Assembly: GCF_041146395.1 (NCBI RefSeq)
Contig: NC_090989.1
Location: 281,820,343 to 281,884,342, forward strand
Direction: 5' to 3'
Length of the DNA stretch: 64,000 bases
Source: Eulemur rufifrons
Taxonomy: Eukaryota; Chordata; Mammalia; Primates; Lemuridae
A program made the position numbers and the translations under genes. Below the pieces are notes generated by a model, which had not been told where the DNA came from, searched no databases, and saw nothing but the letters and a program-made list of their open reading frames with translations. Within the stretch, counting starts at the first letter, position 1. Each line of letters begins with the position of its first letter. Of the stretch, positions 1 through 13,394 are shown piece by piece.

Positions 1-658
1 TATCAACTGTATACACAGTTGATAGTTTGTTTTTTCCTCTTAATATTATAGTGTATTCCCTAAGTTATTGAAGACATTTTTTATAATTGTACAATTGCCA
101 TTATAGATATGCCATGAATCATTTAGACCTTATTATTAGACATTTAGGTTGTTGTTACCTATTTTTCCTTCTTATAAACAACTTTAGGGAGCATCCTGGC
201 TTGTAAATCTTGGTCCACATGGCTGATTCTCTCCCATAAATGGGATTTCTGGGGTCAGGGTGTGCAGTCTGGTTCTTCAGTTCTCTCCTGCACAGAATCG
301 GTTTTCTGCGTCGGTCACCTTCCTTGCCACCCAGGAGCCACTAGGTTCTGGATGTCTCAGACCTGGTGAAGCCCTGTCACGAGTGGGGTGTGGGGTCTTA
401 CTTCAGGTACTGGTTTGAGTCTGGACAAGTCTCTTGCCTTGAACGCTTCTTGTCCTGGCGACGTAGAGGTGTGGATGCCCACTGGCATTCCTCAGGAGCC
501 TGAGATCCAGTGGGGAGAAGGCAAGCACCTCCTTAAAGAGGCCTGGGAACCCCTCGACGACCTCTTTGCCATCACCCGCCTGTGCTTCTTTTGCAGCCCC
601 ATACTGTGTTTTTTTTTGTTTTTTTTTTGCACTTTTCATAAACTGTAAGTAGTTTTTT

Positions 659-1096
659 AAAACAATTTTTAATGTGGTAAAGTATACATAACATAAAATT
701 TACTATTTTGAGTGTTCAGTTCAGTGGCATTAAGTACATTCACAGTGTTGCGAGATCATCACCACCCTCCATCCGCAGAATTCTCTTCGTCTTGCAAACT
801 GAAGCTCTGCACTCATTAGCCACTAACTCCCCATGGCCCCTGCCTCCGGCCCCTGGCACCCACCATTCCCCCTTCTATCTCTGTGAATTTGACTGCTCTG
901 GGTACCTCATATAAGTGACATCATTCGGTATTAGTCGTTTTGTGTCTGGCTTATTTCACCTAGTGTAATGTTTCCAAGGTTCATTCATGCTGTGGCGTGC
1001 GTCAGAATTTCTTTCCTTTTTAAGGGTGAATAATATTCTATTACGTGTATATACCACATTTTGTTTATCCATTCATCCATCGATGGATGACAATTT
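659..1096 (-). mobile_element. Old L1 3' end (ORF2 C-terminus), antisense
   Basis: Read on the - strand the sequence carries the L1 ORF2 tail pattern MDEWINKMWYIHVIEYYSPL, followed by the typical 3' region. It is a diverged, 5'-truncated fossil without coding capacity. Confidence 0.75.
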
Positions 1097-3679
1097 GTAA
1101 ATACAGTTTTGTTTTTACTTATTGAATTGGTCTTTCCCCCAGTAGAGTGAGTGTACCCTGAAGCAGAATTCCACTGCTTCTGGTTCACCCTGTGTGCTAG
1201 GTGTCTGACACAGAAGGCACTCCGTGGACTGGACACGTGTAGGTGAGTTAACAGAGCTGTGTGAGAGGGTCTCATAGGAGCCCACTAAGCCTAGCCCTAC
1301 TCAGCCTGGGTGTGGGGTGGTCGGAGAAGGCCTGGTGGAAAATGGAGCAGACTTGCAATAAGCATCCCTTGGAAATCGTATGCTGAGCCCTGGAATGTTA
1401 AAAATGTGTTTCCATGTTGAAATCAGAAATGTATGGGTCCCGGAAGAGAGCTCCTGGGTCAGTCTGCTTTCCAGAGCACTGAAGCCTTTTGAACATGACG
1501 TTATGCAAGTGCTCTAGTATGGCCAGTGGCCAGCTGAGAGGAGGGCAGAGAATGACTGGCCCCGGAAAGCCTGCACGGACTCTCCCAACATGCTTCGGGA
1601 GGATCTCTTTGTACAGAACCATGCAGTGGATCGCTGCAGGACCTACTGGAAAAAGGAGGTCATCTTCACTCTTTCCATGGTTCCTTTGTGTCTTCCAGAG
1701 CTTTTTTGGGCAGGTGTTGTTTACATACAGTTCAGAGCTTAAAGAACAGCTCTGTTCCAGGCTGGGACAGAAAACACAGGCCTGTCTGGGAGGGGCACCG
1801 TCACTCCTGCCTGGCTGACCTGTCAGTGGGGCTGAATGGACTGAGTGTTCGGCAGTCGTCAGGGAGACAGATTGTTGTCCTGAAGCATAATGTGGAATTT
1901 TCTGGGTTTTTTTTTTTAATTAAAAAATTAGTTACAAAAGTATACATAATTGTTGCGAGAAGGAAAGAAAAAGCAAGTGTATGATGAGAAATGAAAGCTC
2001 TCTTCTCAACTTCCCGTAACCACTGTTCACAATGTGGTGTGTTATCCTTCTGGACTCTCAGCACAGGTAAATATGGCATCATGCAGTTAGGTTTTTTAAA
2101 AAACAAAGATAGAATATACTATCCTTTCTTGTATGGTAAGTTGCATTTAAAAATATTATGAGCATTTTTTCATATTAATATAGACAGATCTACCATACTC
2201 TTTTAATGTTTTAAAAATAATATTATGTTTTTTAAAATATACAGGTGTATAAAGAAGGAAAAAATAGCTCATAATCCCATGGCCCAGGTATTCCCAGTTG
2301 ACTTTTTTAAAAAGGTAGTTAGAAAATTTAAGCTGTCTGTAGAGGTATAAAGGCTCTTCCTCAGTCCCTCGGAAAGGAAACCACTGTGAGAAGTTTCTTG
2401 TGACTCCTACCAGGAAGAAAATTTCGTGTTGTCCATACACGTCTGTATTCTTAAAGCTTGCTGCCCTTTCACAGGACAAAACGTCTCTGTGCTCCACAAC
2501 AGCCATACAGACGGGTTATGTCATCTGTTTTAGCAACTCCAGAGAATATTTTGTGGATATACCTGATTCAACCTGTCTCCTATTGGTGGACATTTAGGCT
2601 ATTTTGTAATTTTGGGATATTACACAATTTTGGTAAAACTATGCCAAATTTCTCTTCAAAAACATGCAATTTGTATATAATAGTATTTGAGAGTGTGTTT
2701 CTGCCTTGTGGGCTCTTGCAGTTGAGTAGCATTTTGGTAAGAATTCTGCTAAACTCCTCTTCAGAAAACTCTTATCAGTTTATATACGATGCTATGTGTG
2801 AGCATGTGTTGCTGAACCGTGGGCTTTTCCAAATGAATAGCTTTTGGGGGTCATTTTGGTTTTGTATGTTTCCCAATCAAAAGCAGCCACTGTTTTAGGC
2901 TTTCTGTGGTCACTGTAGGCTCTTCTGTTTTGATCAGTTTAGACAGGCAGCATATCAGAGAAACAGTTCCTGTCACTGGGGCCTCCACTGCAGAAATGGC
3001 CGGGGGAGGCGTCACTCTGGGCATCTTGCTCAGCTGCAGGCTGCACGGGGACTAGAAGCAGGCTTTGGAGAGGCACAGGTAGCCAGGTCTAAGGTTGATT
3101 TTCCCCATCAACTGAAATGGTGTTTTCTTCCAGCCGTTACACATTAGAGCCTGCTGTATACAATTCAGAGACCTCCTCCATTTGCAGTTTTTCCATATGT
3201 GGCCCCTTTGGAGATTTCTAAGGCTCACATTTTGCAGCCCTTGGTGGTTTTGTTGCTGTTAATCATTTGACGTGGAATTTATTTGCAGGCTGATCCTCTT
3301 TTGCATCTCCTGATAATGGCTGTTGTGCACATCTGCTTACTTCCCTACTCAACCTCTTGGCCTCTGCCCCCCTCTTCCCCCCAGCTTTTCCAGGAGATCA
3401 TGCCTAGTGGATGTAGTGACTGCAGAAACGAAGTACCTGGAAATGCCTGGGTGGTGTTTCATCAGACTAGGCTGGGGACAGTTTTTGCTGTGCTCTGGCA
3501 AGATGAGTGCCCAGAGGAGACATAGTTTAGAACCACACGACTCTGGCCCCCATGGGTGGTTATTGTTAGCTTGAACCTAGGGAGAATTCAGAATGCCGTG
3601 CCCCTCCTGCTGGTCCTCCTGGTGGAGAATAGCTCACTGTGGCAGGTGCTAGATGCACCGTGCAGCACCCCATGTTGGA

Positions 3680-3905
3680 AGCCCCGCTTTGGGGTCAGCT
3701 GCCTTCAAATGCATGTTCTACCACTTACAAGCTGGGTGACCCGGGGGCAGTTATTTAGTCTTTTTGAATCTCCATTCTCTTCCTCTGCAAAATGTGGTAG
3801 TAACACCTTCATAGAATTGGGGGGGGATTCAGAGGGCCATGTGCCAAAGTGTTTATAAGGGACCTGGCGCAAGGCAAGCAGGCTTCCAATAAACAGTAGC
3901 TATTA
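3680..3905 (+). repeat. MIR SINE
   Basis: Core pattern of a tRNA-derived MIR: 'ctgggtgacccgggggcag', then a C/T-rich segment with 'tctgcaaaatg' and a tail 'cttccaataaacagtagct'. Diverged and near full length. Confidence 0.65.
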
Positions 3906-4399
3906 ATGGTTCCTGGAGTCAACACTCGACCAGGGCCTGGGGGTTTGGAGTAGGGAGGCTTATACACTTGGGGCTCATTTGTTTACTATATGTTGGGGCT
4001 TCTAATTGTGTGCTAAGCCCTGTACTAGGTGCTAAAAATTGTAGACCCAAATCAAATAGCCCATGCCTTCATCTCCAAGAGCTCAGAAACCTTAACCAGC
4101 ACCGGCCATTCTGTGGACTGGGTGCATTGGAGCTCTTTCTGCTGTTCAGTTCATCTCTCCAAGTTAAACGTCACTGTGACATCTTTTCCAGCTAACAAGG
4201 GCATTTGATCCCTGACTGCTGCCTTATGCTAGGTGTGTTCTGTTCTGGGAGAGTTCTAGGTAAATGTCTTGGATAGAAGGCAGGTAGGCATGTTAAGGCA
4301 GTTCGTGGGTTCTAGCTGCAAGGGAGGACCTGCAGTTTGGCCAGCTACAGCTCTGACTTGGCCTCGGGCAGGCAGGAGTGTTCCTTTTCACCACTTAAC

Positions 4400-4500
4400 A
4401 CCTACCTACCTACCTGGGACCTTGAACACATAATCTCTTGTTCTGGAGCCTCACTTTTCTTGTCTGCCAAATGGGGTAGAACCTGTTTCTAGCATTGCTG
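4400..4500 (+). repeat. MIR fragment
   Basis: Central MIR motifs: a 'gggaccttgaacacataatct' type core, followed by 'cttgtctgccaaatgggg'. Short and diverged. Confidence 0.45.
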
Positions 4501-4921
4501 TAGCATTGGGATGCATTCCTGGGATGCAGTTAGCTCGCAGCAGGGAACCCAGTCAGCTCAGGAACAGTGTAAGGTGTTGAGTCTGTATGGCTCAGTTTAC
4601 TGAGACCTTCAAAACAATGTAACAGTTACAATACAGGCTAGTTACAAAAAATCTAAACGCTGCAGAAGTGCACGAAATAGAAAATGAAAGCCATTCCTTC
4701 CTCCCTGCTGTTACTCCTTTTTAGTATCAAGAGATGACTGCTGTCTTGAAAAGAATTTTTTTCAACTAATGGGAATATTTTAATTATACATACAAGTTCT
4801 AAACCTGAAATGACCATTAGAAGATGGGAGATGTGGATGTTTATAGGTATGCCTTAGTGTAAAGATGAGTAAAGGACATTTGATACGCAGTTTGCCAGCA
4901 TTATCACTTCAGCCCTTTCCT

Positions 4922-4946
4922 CTGTGTGTGTGTGTGTATGTGTGTG
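4922..4946 (+). repeat. (TG)n microsatellite
   Basis: Interrupted TG repeat followed by a G7 run. Confidence 0.8.
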
Positions 4947-5669
4947 TTGGGGGGGCGTTGTAATTCTTTGCACACCTGGACAAATCATAACATCGTATCT
5001 ATAAAATTCAGCAGTGGCAAGTAGTAGGTTTACTTAACAAGTGCTGCTCTCCAAAGATCCCAAAGCGTTATGATTTGGTATCCACATGGGGAGGTTGGGG
5101 GGTGGGGGGATGGGCCGCGTCCCTGTGATATGAGCTTGTTAGGGTAGTGGGGCTGTTCATTCTGGCTTTTTAGGAGTTTGGAGGAGACAGTGGGTTGGGG
5201 AGTAGGGGAGTTGTGTGAAGTGGGTAAGGTCTTTATAACATTGGCCTATTATGAATAATAAATGAATAAAGGCAGTATATTTGCAGTGAGGGCACATGTT
5301 CCTCTTTTGTGCCTTGCTGAAATCACAGACGGGCATGCCTGTGACTACCCCTGGGGAACACCTGGCCCTTATTTTGTGTTCTCCCTGTTACTTTGTTCCT
5401 TCAGACCTGGCCAGATCTGATCAGTGGCCCAGTGATGGTAATTGTCCTGGGTTTCCTCCAGCGTGTGTGGGTTCCAAGTGTAGTCTTTGGGCTTTGTTGG
5501 AGATCATTTAAACCAGCTCAGCCCTTTTAGCACCCGCCTCCCACCCCCATCAGTATCTTTGGATTTACATATTTTCATCAAAGAGAAGGTGCATTTGTAG
5601 GGGTTGAGTTGTTGATGACCATCTCTGTATAAACACACACCCTAGGGCATGTGGCTCTGCTCTGAGGTG

Positions 5670-5800
5670 ACGTGGTCCAGTGAGAGCAGCAGGACCTTGG
5701 CCTGTTCCTTCACAGCTGAGCCTCCCTTTCCTCGTGTGCAGCTAGGACGATGGTAAGGACGCCCCCTCAGTGGTTGTTAGGAGGATTCGCTGCACGGCCA
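5670..5800 (+). repeat. MIR fragment
   Basis: Motifs 'aggaccttggcctgttcctt', 'agcctccctttcctcg' and 'gttgttaggaggattcgctg' match the order of the MIR core and 3' half. Confidence 0.5.
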
Positions 5801-6189
5801 CAATGGTACTTGGGCAGCCTGATGGGAGTGTGTCCTCACTCAGGTTAAGGGAGACAGTAGTTCAGTGTCGGAGTGGTTTGTTGCTAAGGAGTCTCCTCTG
5901 GAGCTTCTGTTGACAGTCACTGTTGGCTCTTTTCTGCCTCCACCTGCACTGTGGGATCCCACAGTTAAAGGAGGGTGGGCAGAGGAAGGTGGGGTTTTTT
6001 TTGTTTGTTTTTGGTAAGCAGGTTCTGTGTCCCTCTGGGCATTCGTTGCTAAAGGGCATCTGACTCCCAGGTAATTTACCTACCATTGGTTTCCCTGGGC
6101 GGGGTTACAGTTCTCAATTCTCTCCTTGCCTTTCTTCCTGCCTTTGATTTCTTGGATGCAAACTAAAAATGTGCTTCATTGAAATGCCA

Positions 6190-6570
6190 GGTGGTACAGA
6201 AATATTGGCCCAAGCATACATACATGTACTAGAGTGTTGGTTGTAGGTTTGTCACAGTACATAGTTGTCTGTAGGACAATGGGTAAATAAGATATGACGC
6301 CACGATGTGATGGAATGCTCTGTAGGCATTAAAAAGAATGAGGTAGGTTGCTGTGTATTTTCTTAGAAAGATGACCACAGTATATTAAGAGAAGAACCCA
6401 GTTTGCAGCATACCTAACATAGTAACTTTCCACATTTGTAGAATAAAAATTGAAGACCACAATTCTGCATATAGGTTTATGTAAGCAAAATAAAAAGGTG
6501 TGGAAGATGTCTGTAAGTTTAACAGTAGTCACTTTTTGAGTTGGATTGTTTTTTAGTATCATTTGATTTG
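6190..6570 (+). mobile_element. L1 3' UTR-type fragment
   Basis: Recognised by 'caatgggtaaataagatatg', 'gtgatggaatgctctgtagg' and a following A/T-rich segment, the common 3' region of old L1M elements in sense orientation. Confidence 0.6.
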
Positions 6571-7511
6571 TTATACTGAATGTGTATTAGTAACATAGGT
6601 AGCTAATTGCAAAAGTAACTCATACACATTTTAAAACAGACATGCCTGTGTGTAGTGGGCTGGGCTGGGACCCGGCAGCTGTCTCTTTCTTGGCATGAGC
6701 TTTACAAGCTTTCATATTTCACTGTATTTCACTCTGACCCGTCCAGAGCGCCTTGGCTTCTGGTGCTGGGGCCCGATGGTTCCCGTGAATTTAACCCATT
6801 CGATCATCTGTCTCTGTTTATGTGTCAGGGGCCTTCGGAAACGGCTTTGTTGATCTGGTTAGAAGGAAAAATCCAATACAAATGCTGTCTCCGTGTTCTG
6901 TTTCCTACTAAATGAGATTTACAATAAAGAACTTAGATTTTGGTTGCATTTGCAAAGTACTTGTTTGCTAATTTGTCATTATTTGGAGGTGGAAAATGAA
7001 GGCGAAACTGAAATAGACCTATGTATTTTATCTTTTTCTCTTATGTGTCGGCCAGGTCCTTGTTAAATTTTGATGTTGGGAAGGGAGGCCTTTGTATAGC
7101 ATATCTGTCCAACTGTTCATTCCTAGCTGTATATTGAAATCGGAGTTGTCTTTTTTCCCCCCAGCTGCTAAATTAACTGCATATTTGAAAGGGGAAGTAG
7201 GCAGTAACTCCTTGCAGACTGCAAATGAGATTTTCGCCAGAGTCCTGCAGGCTTCAGCCCAAGCCTGTCCGCCTGCCCATGAGCTCAAGGCAGACCCCCG
7301 TGAGCGAGGAGCCTGGAGCTGGCACGGCTTCTGGGGGAATGGGACGCTGTGTCAGTGAAGACCTCACCCAGGCCATGCTTGCACTTCACTTTCACCTCGG
7401 CCCAGGGAGCACTAGGGCATTGTGGTCATTCTCTGGGGCCCATGGGATGGACCTCACAATCACAGTGGCAGACTTTGTTTCTCCAGTGCCTGACACTTTC
7501 TGAGTAGCTCT

Positions 7512-7660
7512 GGATGTCAGACTGACCTGGGTTCAAGTTCAGGGTTTTTGACTCTCCCTAACTGGATGATAGTGACCTTGGGTCAGCCTTTTAAGCTTGG
7601 TGAGCCTTAGTGTCTTGTCTATAAAATGCGAATACTAGTACCTTTCTCTGAGTGGTTATC
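7512..7660 (+). repeat. MIR SINE
   Basis: 'cagactgacctgggttcaag' (tRNA B-box region), then 'tgaccttgggtcagcctttt', then 'tgtctataaaatgcgaatac'. Clear MIR order. Confidence 0.7.
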
Positions 7661-7685
7661 TGTTTTATTTCTTGTTTCACAGGAC

Positions 7686-8020
7686 TTTTTTTTTTTTTTT
7701 TTTTTTTTTTTGTGAAACAGTCTTGTTCTTTTGTCCCTGCTACAGTGCAGTGGCATCATAATAGCTCAGTGCGTCCTCCAACTTATGGGCTTAAGCAATC
7801 CTCCTACCTCAGACTCCCTCCCGAGTAGCTAGCTGGGACTACAGGAGCACCACCACTCCTGGCTAATTTTTCTTATTTTTTTTTTCATTTTTATTTTTTG
7901 GTAGAGATGGGGTCTTGCTAAGTTCCCCAGGCTGGCCTTGAACTCCTGGCCTCAAGCAATCCTCCTGCCTCAGCTTCCCAAAGTGCTAGGATTACAAGCA
8001 TGTGCCACTGCACCTGGCCA
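7686..8020 (-). mobile_element. Alu (dimeric, old J-like), antisense
   Basis: The T run on the left is the inverted poly(A). Both 7SL-like monomers are present, ending in 'gccactgcacctggcc'. The internal sequence is a standard form without the strepsirrhine insert. Confidence 0.85.
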
Positions 8021-8068
8021 GAACTATTTTTTAAATTCAGTTTTATTCAAATGTATTCATTACACCAC

Positions 8069-8409
8069 TTTTTTTTTTTTTTTTTTTGAGACAGAGTCTC
8101 ACTCTGTTGCCCAGGCTAGAGTGAGTGCCGTGGCGTCAGCCTAGCTCACAGCAACCTCAAACTCCTGAGCTCAAGTGATCCTACTGCCTCAGCCTCCCGA
8201 GTAGCTGGGGCTACAGGCATGCGCCATCATGCCCGGCTAATTTTTTCTATATATTTTTAGTTGTCCAGCTAATTTCTTTCTATTTTTTTTTAGTAGAGAC
8301 AGGGTCTCGCTCTTGCTCAGGCTGGTCTCAAACTCTTGAGCTCAAACCATCTGCCCGCCTCGGCCTCCCAGAGTGCTAGGATTACAGACGTGAGCCACTG
8401 CGCCTGGCC
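8069..8409 (-). mobile_element. Alu of strepsirrhine type, antisense
   Basis: T17-type inverted tail, then 'gagacagagtctcactctgt'. The middle carries an extra A/T-rich segment plus 'gtccagctaatttctttct' between the monomers. This insert recurs in three other Alus here. It abuts another Alu 48 bp to the left. Confidence 0.85.
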
Positions 8410-11014
8410 CTGAGGATTTTAATTTTAAATTACCTATTTTTTATCTTTGGGACCTGGCATTGTCTGTTTATTTGGTATCTTTCAGTTGGTGATCTCTTGG
8501 ATACCCTGGGTCTTGGGCACACACAGCTGATTGGAAACTGGGTGGGCTCCTCAGTGTAGGTAGATATCTGGGTGGGAGGCCGGCCTTTTTTTCTTTCTTG
8601 AACCAAGTGTTGGTATTCTTTCTCTGGGGCTGATTTTTCAAGAGGAGACTTTCTGCCTGGGCAGTGGAGAGAGGGACTTCGTATGTTTGCTGCGGTCCTG
8701 CTGTGAGGCCAGCGGCAAAGGGGGCCTGGGGTTGGCTGGCTGGCTACTAGGGTTGTTACTTAGCCTCCTCTTTGAGCTCCTTTCCTCACCCCTACTCCGT
8801 TGACCCTGCTGTTCTCAAGTCTAGATTTCTCTGGTTCAGTTTATCCAGTGGGGGAGTGGGATGGGGTCATGGGCGTCTAGCTGCCATACGTGCAGCCTTC
8901 AGCCAATCCTTCCATGTTGACGTCCTTGCCTCCCATTTCTGTACAAGGCACCTGCTACTCCAGCACCTGCTGAGCCTCTGACACTCTGAGGTGAATGGGG
9001 GTTTGCCCCGTCTACAGTGCTCACTTTGTAGCATCTTTCAGTCTGCTTAATCTGTTAATACTACTCTTTGTCTGCCAAAATTGCCGTCTTCCCAGTTCTC
9101 TTAGTTCTTAGTTGTTTATCTTCATTTAAGGGGGTTTCAGAAGGGTGAGCTGTACGTGCCTGCAGTCCTCCTGCCGCATTTAACCAGAACCCCCCCCCCC
9201 CCCGTCCCCGTTCTAAACAGTGCGTCTGTGAGTCACGTGGAGTGAATTAAGGGTCATTTCTGGGATACGTGTGCCTGTAGATACACATACACAGTCATAT
9301 GTATGTACATCGATGTTTGAGTCTTTTTGTCCCGTGTTCTTCTTCGCTGCCCTTTTCACGTGATCAGTCGTGGTTGTCTTTCTGTGTCAGGACACCTAGA
9401 GCTACTGTTTGCTGTGGTGGCTGCACAGTTTTCCGAGGCCCAGAAGGAAGGGCTGGTTTTGGTGTCTGGTCATGTGTCACACCTTCTTACAGATACGGAG
9501 GGTGAACTTCTCGGTCTGTCCTTCCAGACCTCTAGGGAAGGGGAGCCGGAAGCCCAGCCTGGAGGCGGAGAGTTCCTCTGTGGAACTCCTTGTCCGTGCC
9601 AAGGAGCACTGCACTGGGGGCGTTGGTATTACACCTGGTGATCATCTCAGCCTTCTGAAGCAGCTCTCTGTCCCCACTTATAGATGGGAAAACAGTAAGT
9701 GGGTGGGGTGACATTTGGCTTCCTGGCTCTTTCTTGTTCTGGCAGTTTGTGTAGGGAAAGCCTGCAGGGGGCGTTTATGCTCTGTAGAGACTGTTGGCCC
9801 CAGAGAGGTCCACAGTTATCTTTAGGTTAGGTGGGAGTTTATAGACTCACAGTGGTTGGTGGATGATAGAACCAATTTTTGTATCTCTACCCCCCTGTGT
9901 TCCTCCAGTGGTGAATCTTGAGGACGTAGGGTTTGGGAAGGTGGGGGAAATGCTTTGTCCTGGGCTACAGAAAGTCGCTTCCTGCCAGAGGCCACCTGAT
10001 TCGTCCTCTGCTGCGCTTGTGCCCAGATTCCAGCTTGCTATAGGTGACGTCATTCCTACAGGGGAGAGGCTTTGGGTGTAAACAAACCAGCTAGCTGCCG
10101 GTTGCCGGGGACAGCTGCAGCGGGCTGGGTGGCTTCCTCCTTGTGCTTGTGCTGGGCCTTCTGCCATCCTCCTTAAGCTTTCTTTAAAATTAATTTTTCA
10201 TGATTCTTTTAAACATAGCAAATCTGTTTAGAATGAATTTACAATATTTTATGACCCTTATTTCTGAACTCTGTTGAAATAGATAACGAAAACACAATAG
10301 AACAGTAGCGGGAGGCAGATAATTAGTGTTGCAGCATGGTAGCACCCAGAATTTAAGTGACGTGTGCTTGTGAAGAGAGACCCAGCGTTATAATCTGGGA
10401 GGCTAGTTTAGAGGAGATAATTTTCTGTATTTTTTTAAAGCTTTACAGTTTTTCTGTATCAAGCGTATATTCCTTTTGTTATTAAAAATATTGTGGAAAA
10501 AACACATGAACAAAGAGCAGGACTAGGATTCTCCACCTCCATAAGGCAGTCTGTTGTAATATCAGCCTGTGATTGCACTGCACATCCATACTTATTGCCC
10601 TAAAGTGGGAAACCTTGAAACTGGGGCAGTTTAGTGTTGTTTAAAATGTAGTCGCAGTGGGGTGTTTATCTCGAGGGTTTTCTGAGAATTAAAGTGCGCC
10701 TCTGTTTCCTGTGAATTAATTAAAGGGGTCTGTCAACAGATCCTAAACATCTATGAATTTGTCCTCATGGTTTTTGAAGGTCTGCTTTCTGCACCAGTGT
10801 CCTTAGGCTATGACACACCAGTGTGGGGACAGGTCCCTGATGCACAGGACGAGGTAGAAGCACAGGTGCCAGGTCTGCCCGGCACCCAGAGCAACTCTTG
10901 GGGAAACCGGAGGCTTCACCATCAGTGCGGGGTCTGGAAAGATGAGTGCTGTCATTGAGGCTGATGCAGGGAGGTACGGCAGAGGGAACAGGAGCACAGC
11001 TGTGGTGACAGCTG

Positions 11015-11180
11015 CCACCAGTTGAGAACCTACTAATGACAAGCACTGGGTCAAGCGCGTGGTATTTGTTCTCCCACTTATTCCTTACAGCAGACCTGCG
11101 AGGTGGGTAACAGTATGTTCGTCCTTATTTAATCCATGAAGAAATAGTCCTCAAGTCACAGCCCAGGTGAGCCGCGGGTG
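11015..11180 (-). repeat. MIR fragment, antisense
   Basis: 'gacaagcactgggtcaagcg', 'acagcagacctgcgaggtgg' and 'cttatttaatccatgaagaa' are the reverse-orientation MIR signature. Confidence 0.6.
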
Positions 11181-11493
11181 AGATGGAAACCCAGTGTTTC
11201 AGAGATGAGGCTGGGGTAGGGTGAGGAGGCCGTGGGGCCAGTGTGGGGCTGGGGGATGTGGACTTGACCCTGGAGTAGTGGGGTACCATGGAAGGTGTGC
11301 GAGCAAATGCTTGACGTCTGGTTTGCCAGATGAGCTGTAGCTGGGTGGCGGAGGGGTGGGCAGGAGCAGACTGTAGTTCAGGCAGGCAAGGAAGGACTTG
11401 TGACTAAGTGGAGGAGGGTGGACACGTGCCTTGGTGTCTGCAGCACAGGCCTTGTTTCTTATTTATTTTTAATTTTTTATGGGTTTAAAAAAC

Positions 11494-11769
11494 TTTTTTT
11501 TTTTCTATACGGGGTCTTGCTCTGTCACCCAGGCTGGAGTGCAGTGGGCTTGATCATAGCTCACTGTAACTTTGAACTCCTGGGCTCAAGCAGTCCTTCT
11601 GCCTTAGCCTCCTGAGTAGCTGGGACGTAGCATATGCCACCACACCTGGCTAATTTTTTATTTTTTCTTTTTTTAGTAGAGTCAGGGTCTCGCTCTTGCT
11701 CAGGCTGGTCTTGAACTCCTGAGTTCAGGCGATCCTCCCATGTCTGCCTCTCAGAGTGCTAGGCTGGCC
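11494..11769 (-). mobile_element. Alu, antisense
   Basis: Inverted A-tail followed by 'ggtcttgctctgtcacccag' and second-monomer text ending at the 'agagtgctagg' motif. The 5' end of the element is truncated. Confidence 0.85.
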
Positions 11770-12318
11770 GTACGTAATTTTTATTTTTTATTTTTTATCC
11801 TTATTTTAAATTTCTGTTGCTTTCTAAATGTGTTGTCTCCTCAGGGGGGTGTGGTCTCCCATAGGGACCACTGGGTTACCAGAAAACCCACTCCCACCCC
11901 TCTGTTGTTCCTTCACACCTTGTTTGCAAGCAATTTGTCCTTGGCAAGGTCTGTGCCGCACTCTGCAGGAACCTCACCTGTTTGGGCTTCTGCAGGTGGA
12001 ATGACGGGATTGTGCTACAGCTTAGCCCCGGTTTCAGCTTTCCTGATGGGCCAGCTGCTGACTCCTAAGGAGTGGAGACGAGTGGGTGCTCTGTGGCTTC
12101 TTGAAAGCCACCTCTGCTTTTCTGACTGTGCTGCGTAGGGATTTTTTGGAAGCTGGAGGTGTGGCAAGTGTTGGGTTATGCTGTTGCTGAGCAAGGCAGC
12201 AGGTTTCCCTTCAAAACCCGGTTAGGATTCCCCCATCCTGGTACATACACGAAACCCTTTTGGTTGTATTCATCATATTGCAAAGTATCTATTTCCATAT
12301 TTGCTTCATCCTCTAAAC

Positions 12319-12552
12319 CAGGGGTCAGCAAACTGCAGCCTGGATTCCTGCCCGCCTCCTGTTTTTGTAAATAAAGATTTACTGAAACACAGCTGTGCCC
12401 CTTTGTTTACGTATTATCTGTGATTACTTTCCCCACTAGGCTCAGAGGACAGTGCTGGGCGGAGTTGAGTACTTGGAGCAGAGACTGTGGCCGGCAAAGC
12501 CAAAGTCGTTTACTATCTGGCCCTTCACAGAAAAAGTTTGCAGACCCCTCCT
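12319..12552 (+). mobile_element. hAT-type miniature element with terminal inverted repeats
   Basis: The ends read 'caggggtcagcaaact' and 'agtttgcagacccctcctg', an imperfect inverted repeat. The interior includes 'tgtttttgtaaataaagatt' and 'tttactatctggcccttcac', the pattern of a widespread mammalian non-autonomous hAT element. No transposase. I do not assign a subfamily name. Confidence 0.7.
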
Positions 12553-13394
12553 GCTCCTGGAGTACAAGGGTGGAATCTCATCGTCCCCAGCACCTAGTGG
12601 CACAGTGTCTGGCACACATTGGTCAGTAAACATTTGCATATTTGAAGTGGGTGAGGTAGCCTGCCTTATGTTAAAGTTCTTTTTTGCAAGGCACTGGCAG
12701 GGTGGAAAAGGACAGACTTAATTCATTAATCTTGTACCTGGATTTCATGGTGAAAGTTCTTGACTTCTTGAGACTTAACGAGTAAACTGTAGTGACCACT
12801 TTGTTCCTGGCCCACGTGGTTGTTTCTTTCCCAAAGCGTTTATCCAGTCTGCCATTGGTTTCCATCCTGTCACATCACGATGCGTGGTATATTTTGTCTT
12901 GCAGTGGGGTCTCCCCATTCCTTCCATACAGAGACATCCCACCATCCTTTCTCCCCACCCTCAGCTTGGGGGCTTCTGCGTATGCCTCACAGCCAGCCAT
13001 GACACTTAGCTGAACTCATTGTGTGTCCCCCGAGTGACCATGCCCTGCGAGGGCAGGGCTCTAGCTGGGCACACTGTGGTCGTTCGTCAGTGTCAGTGAC
13101 TGGAGGGAAGAGCCAGGACTGCATAAGAAAGCAGATGATTGTGACCCACTGTTTCCAGAATCAGGGGGGCCTGTGAAAAGAGTGAGAAGACTGGGTTTGG
13201 CTTGGATGAAAATCTGGCTGTTGGAGGCAGGGCATAAATGAAATAACTTGCCCGGTACCACCATCTGTACAATCCAGAAAATAGCTGTTGAGCCTGGGTT
13301 GGCTCATGTCGTGACTCTCTGCGTCTCTCGGGGGAAGCAGACGCAGCGACAGGAGCTGGGGTCACCCTGGACTTCTCCTCTGCGGCCTGGTGTT

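Noticed and set aside
985..1275. 96-aa - strand frame with a clear protein match
   Set aside because: It is the tail of L1 ORF2 in a truncated fossil, not a host gene.
9190..9203. C14 run as a functional element
   Set aside because: A simple homopolymer in non-coding DNA with no partner runs; it may also be imprecise in the assembly.
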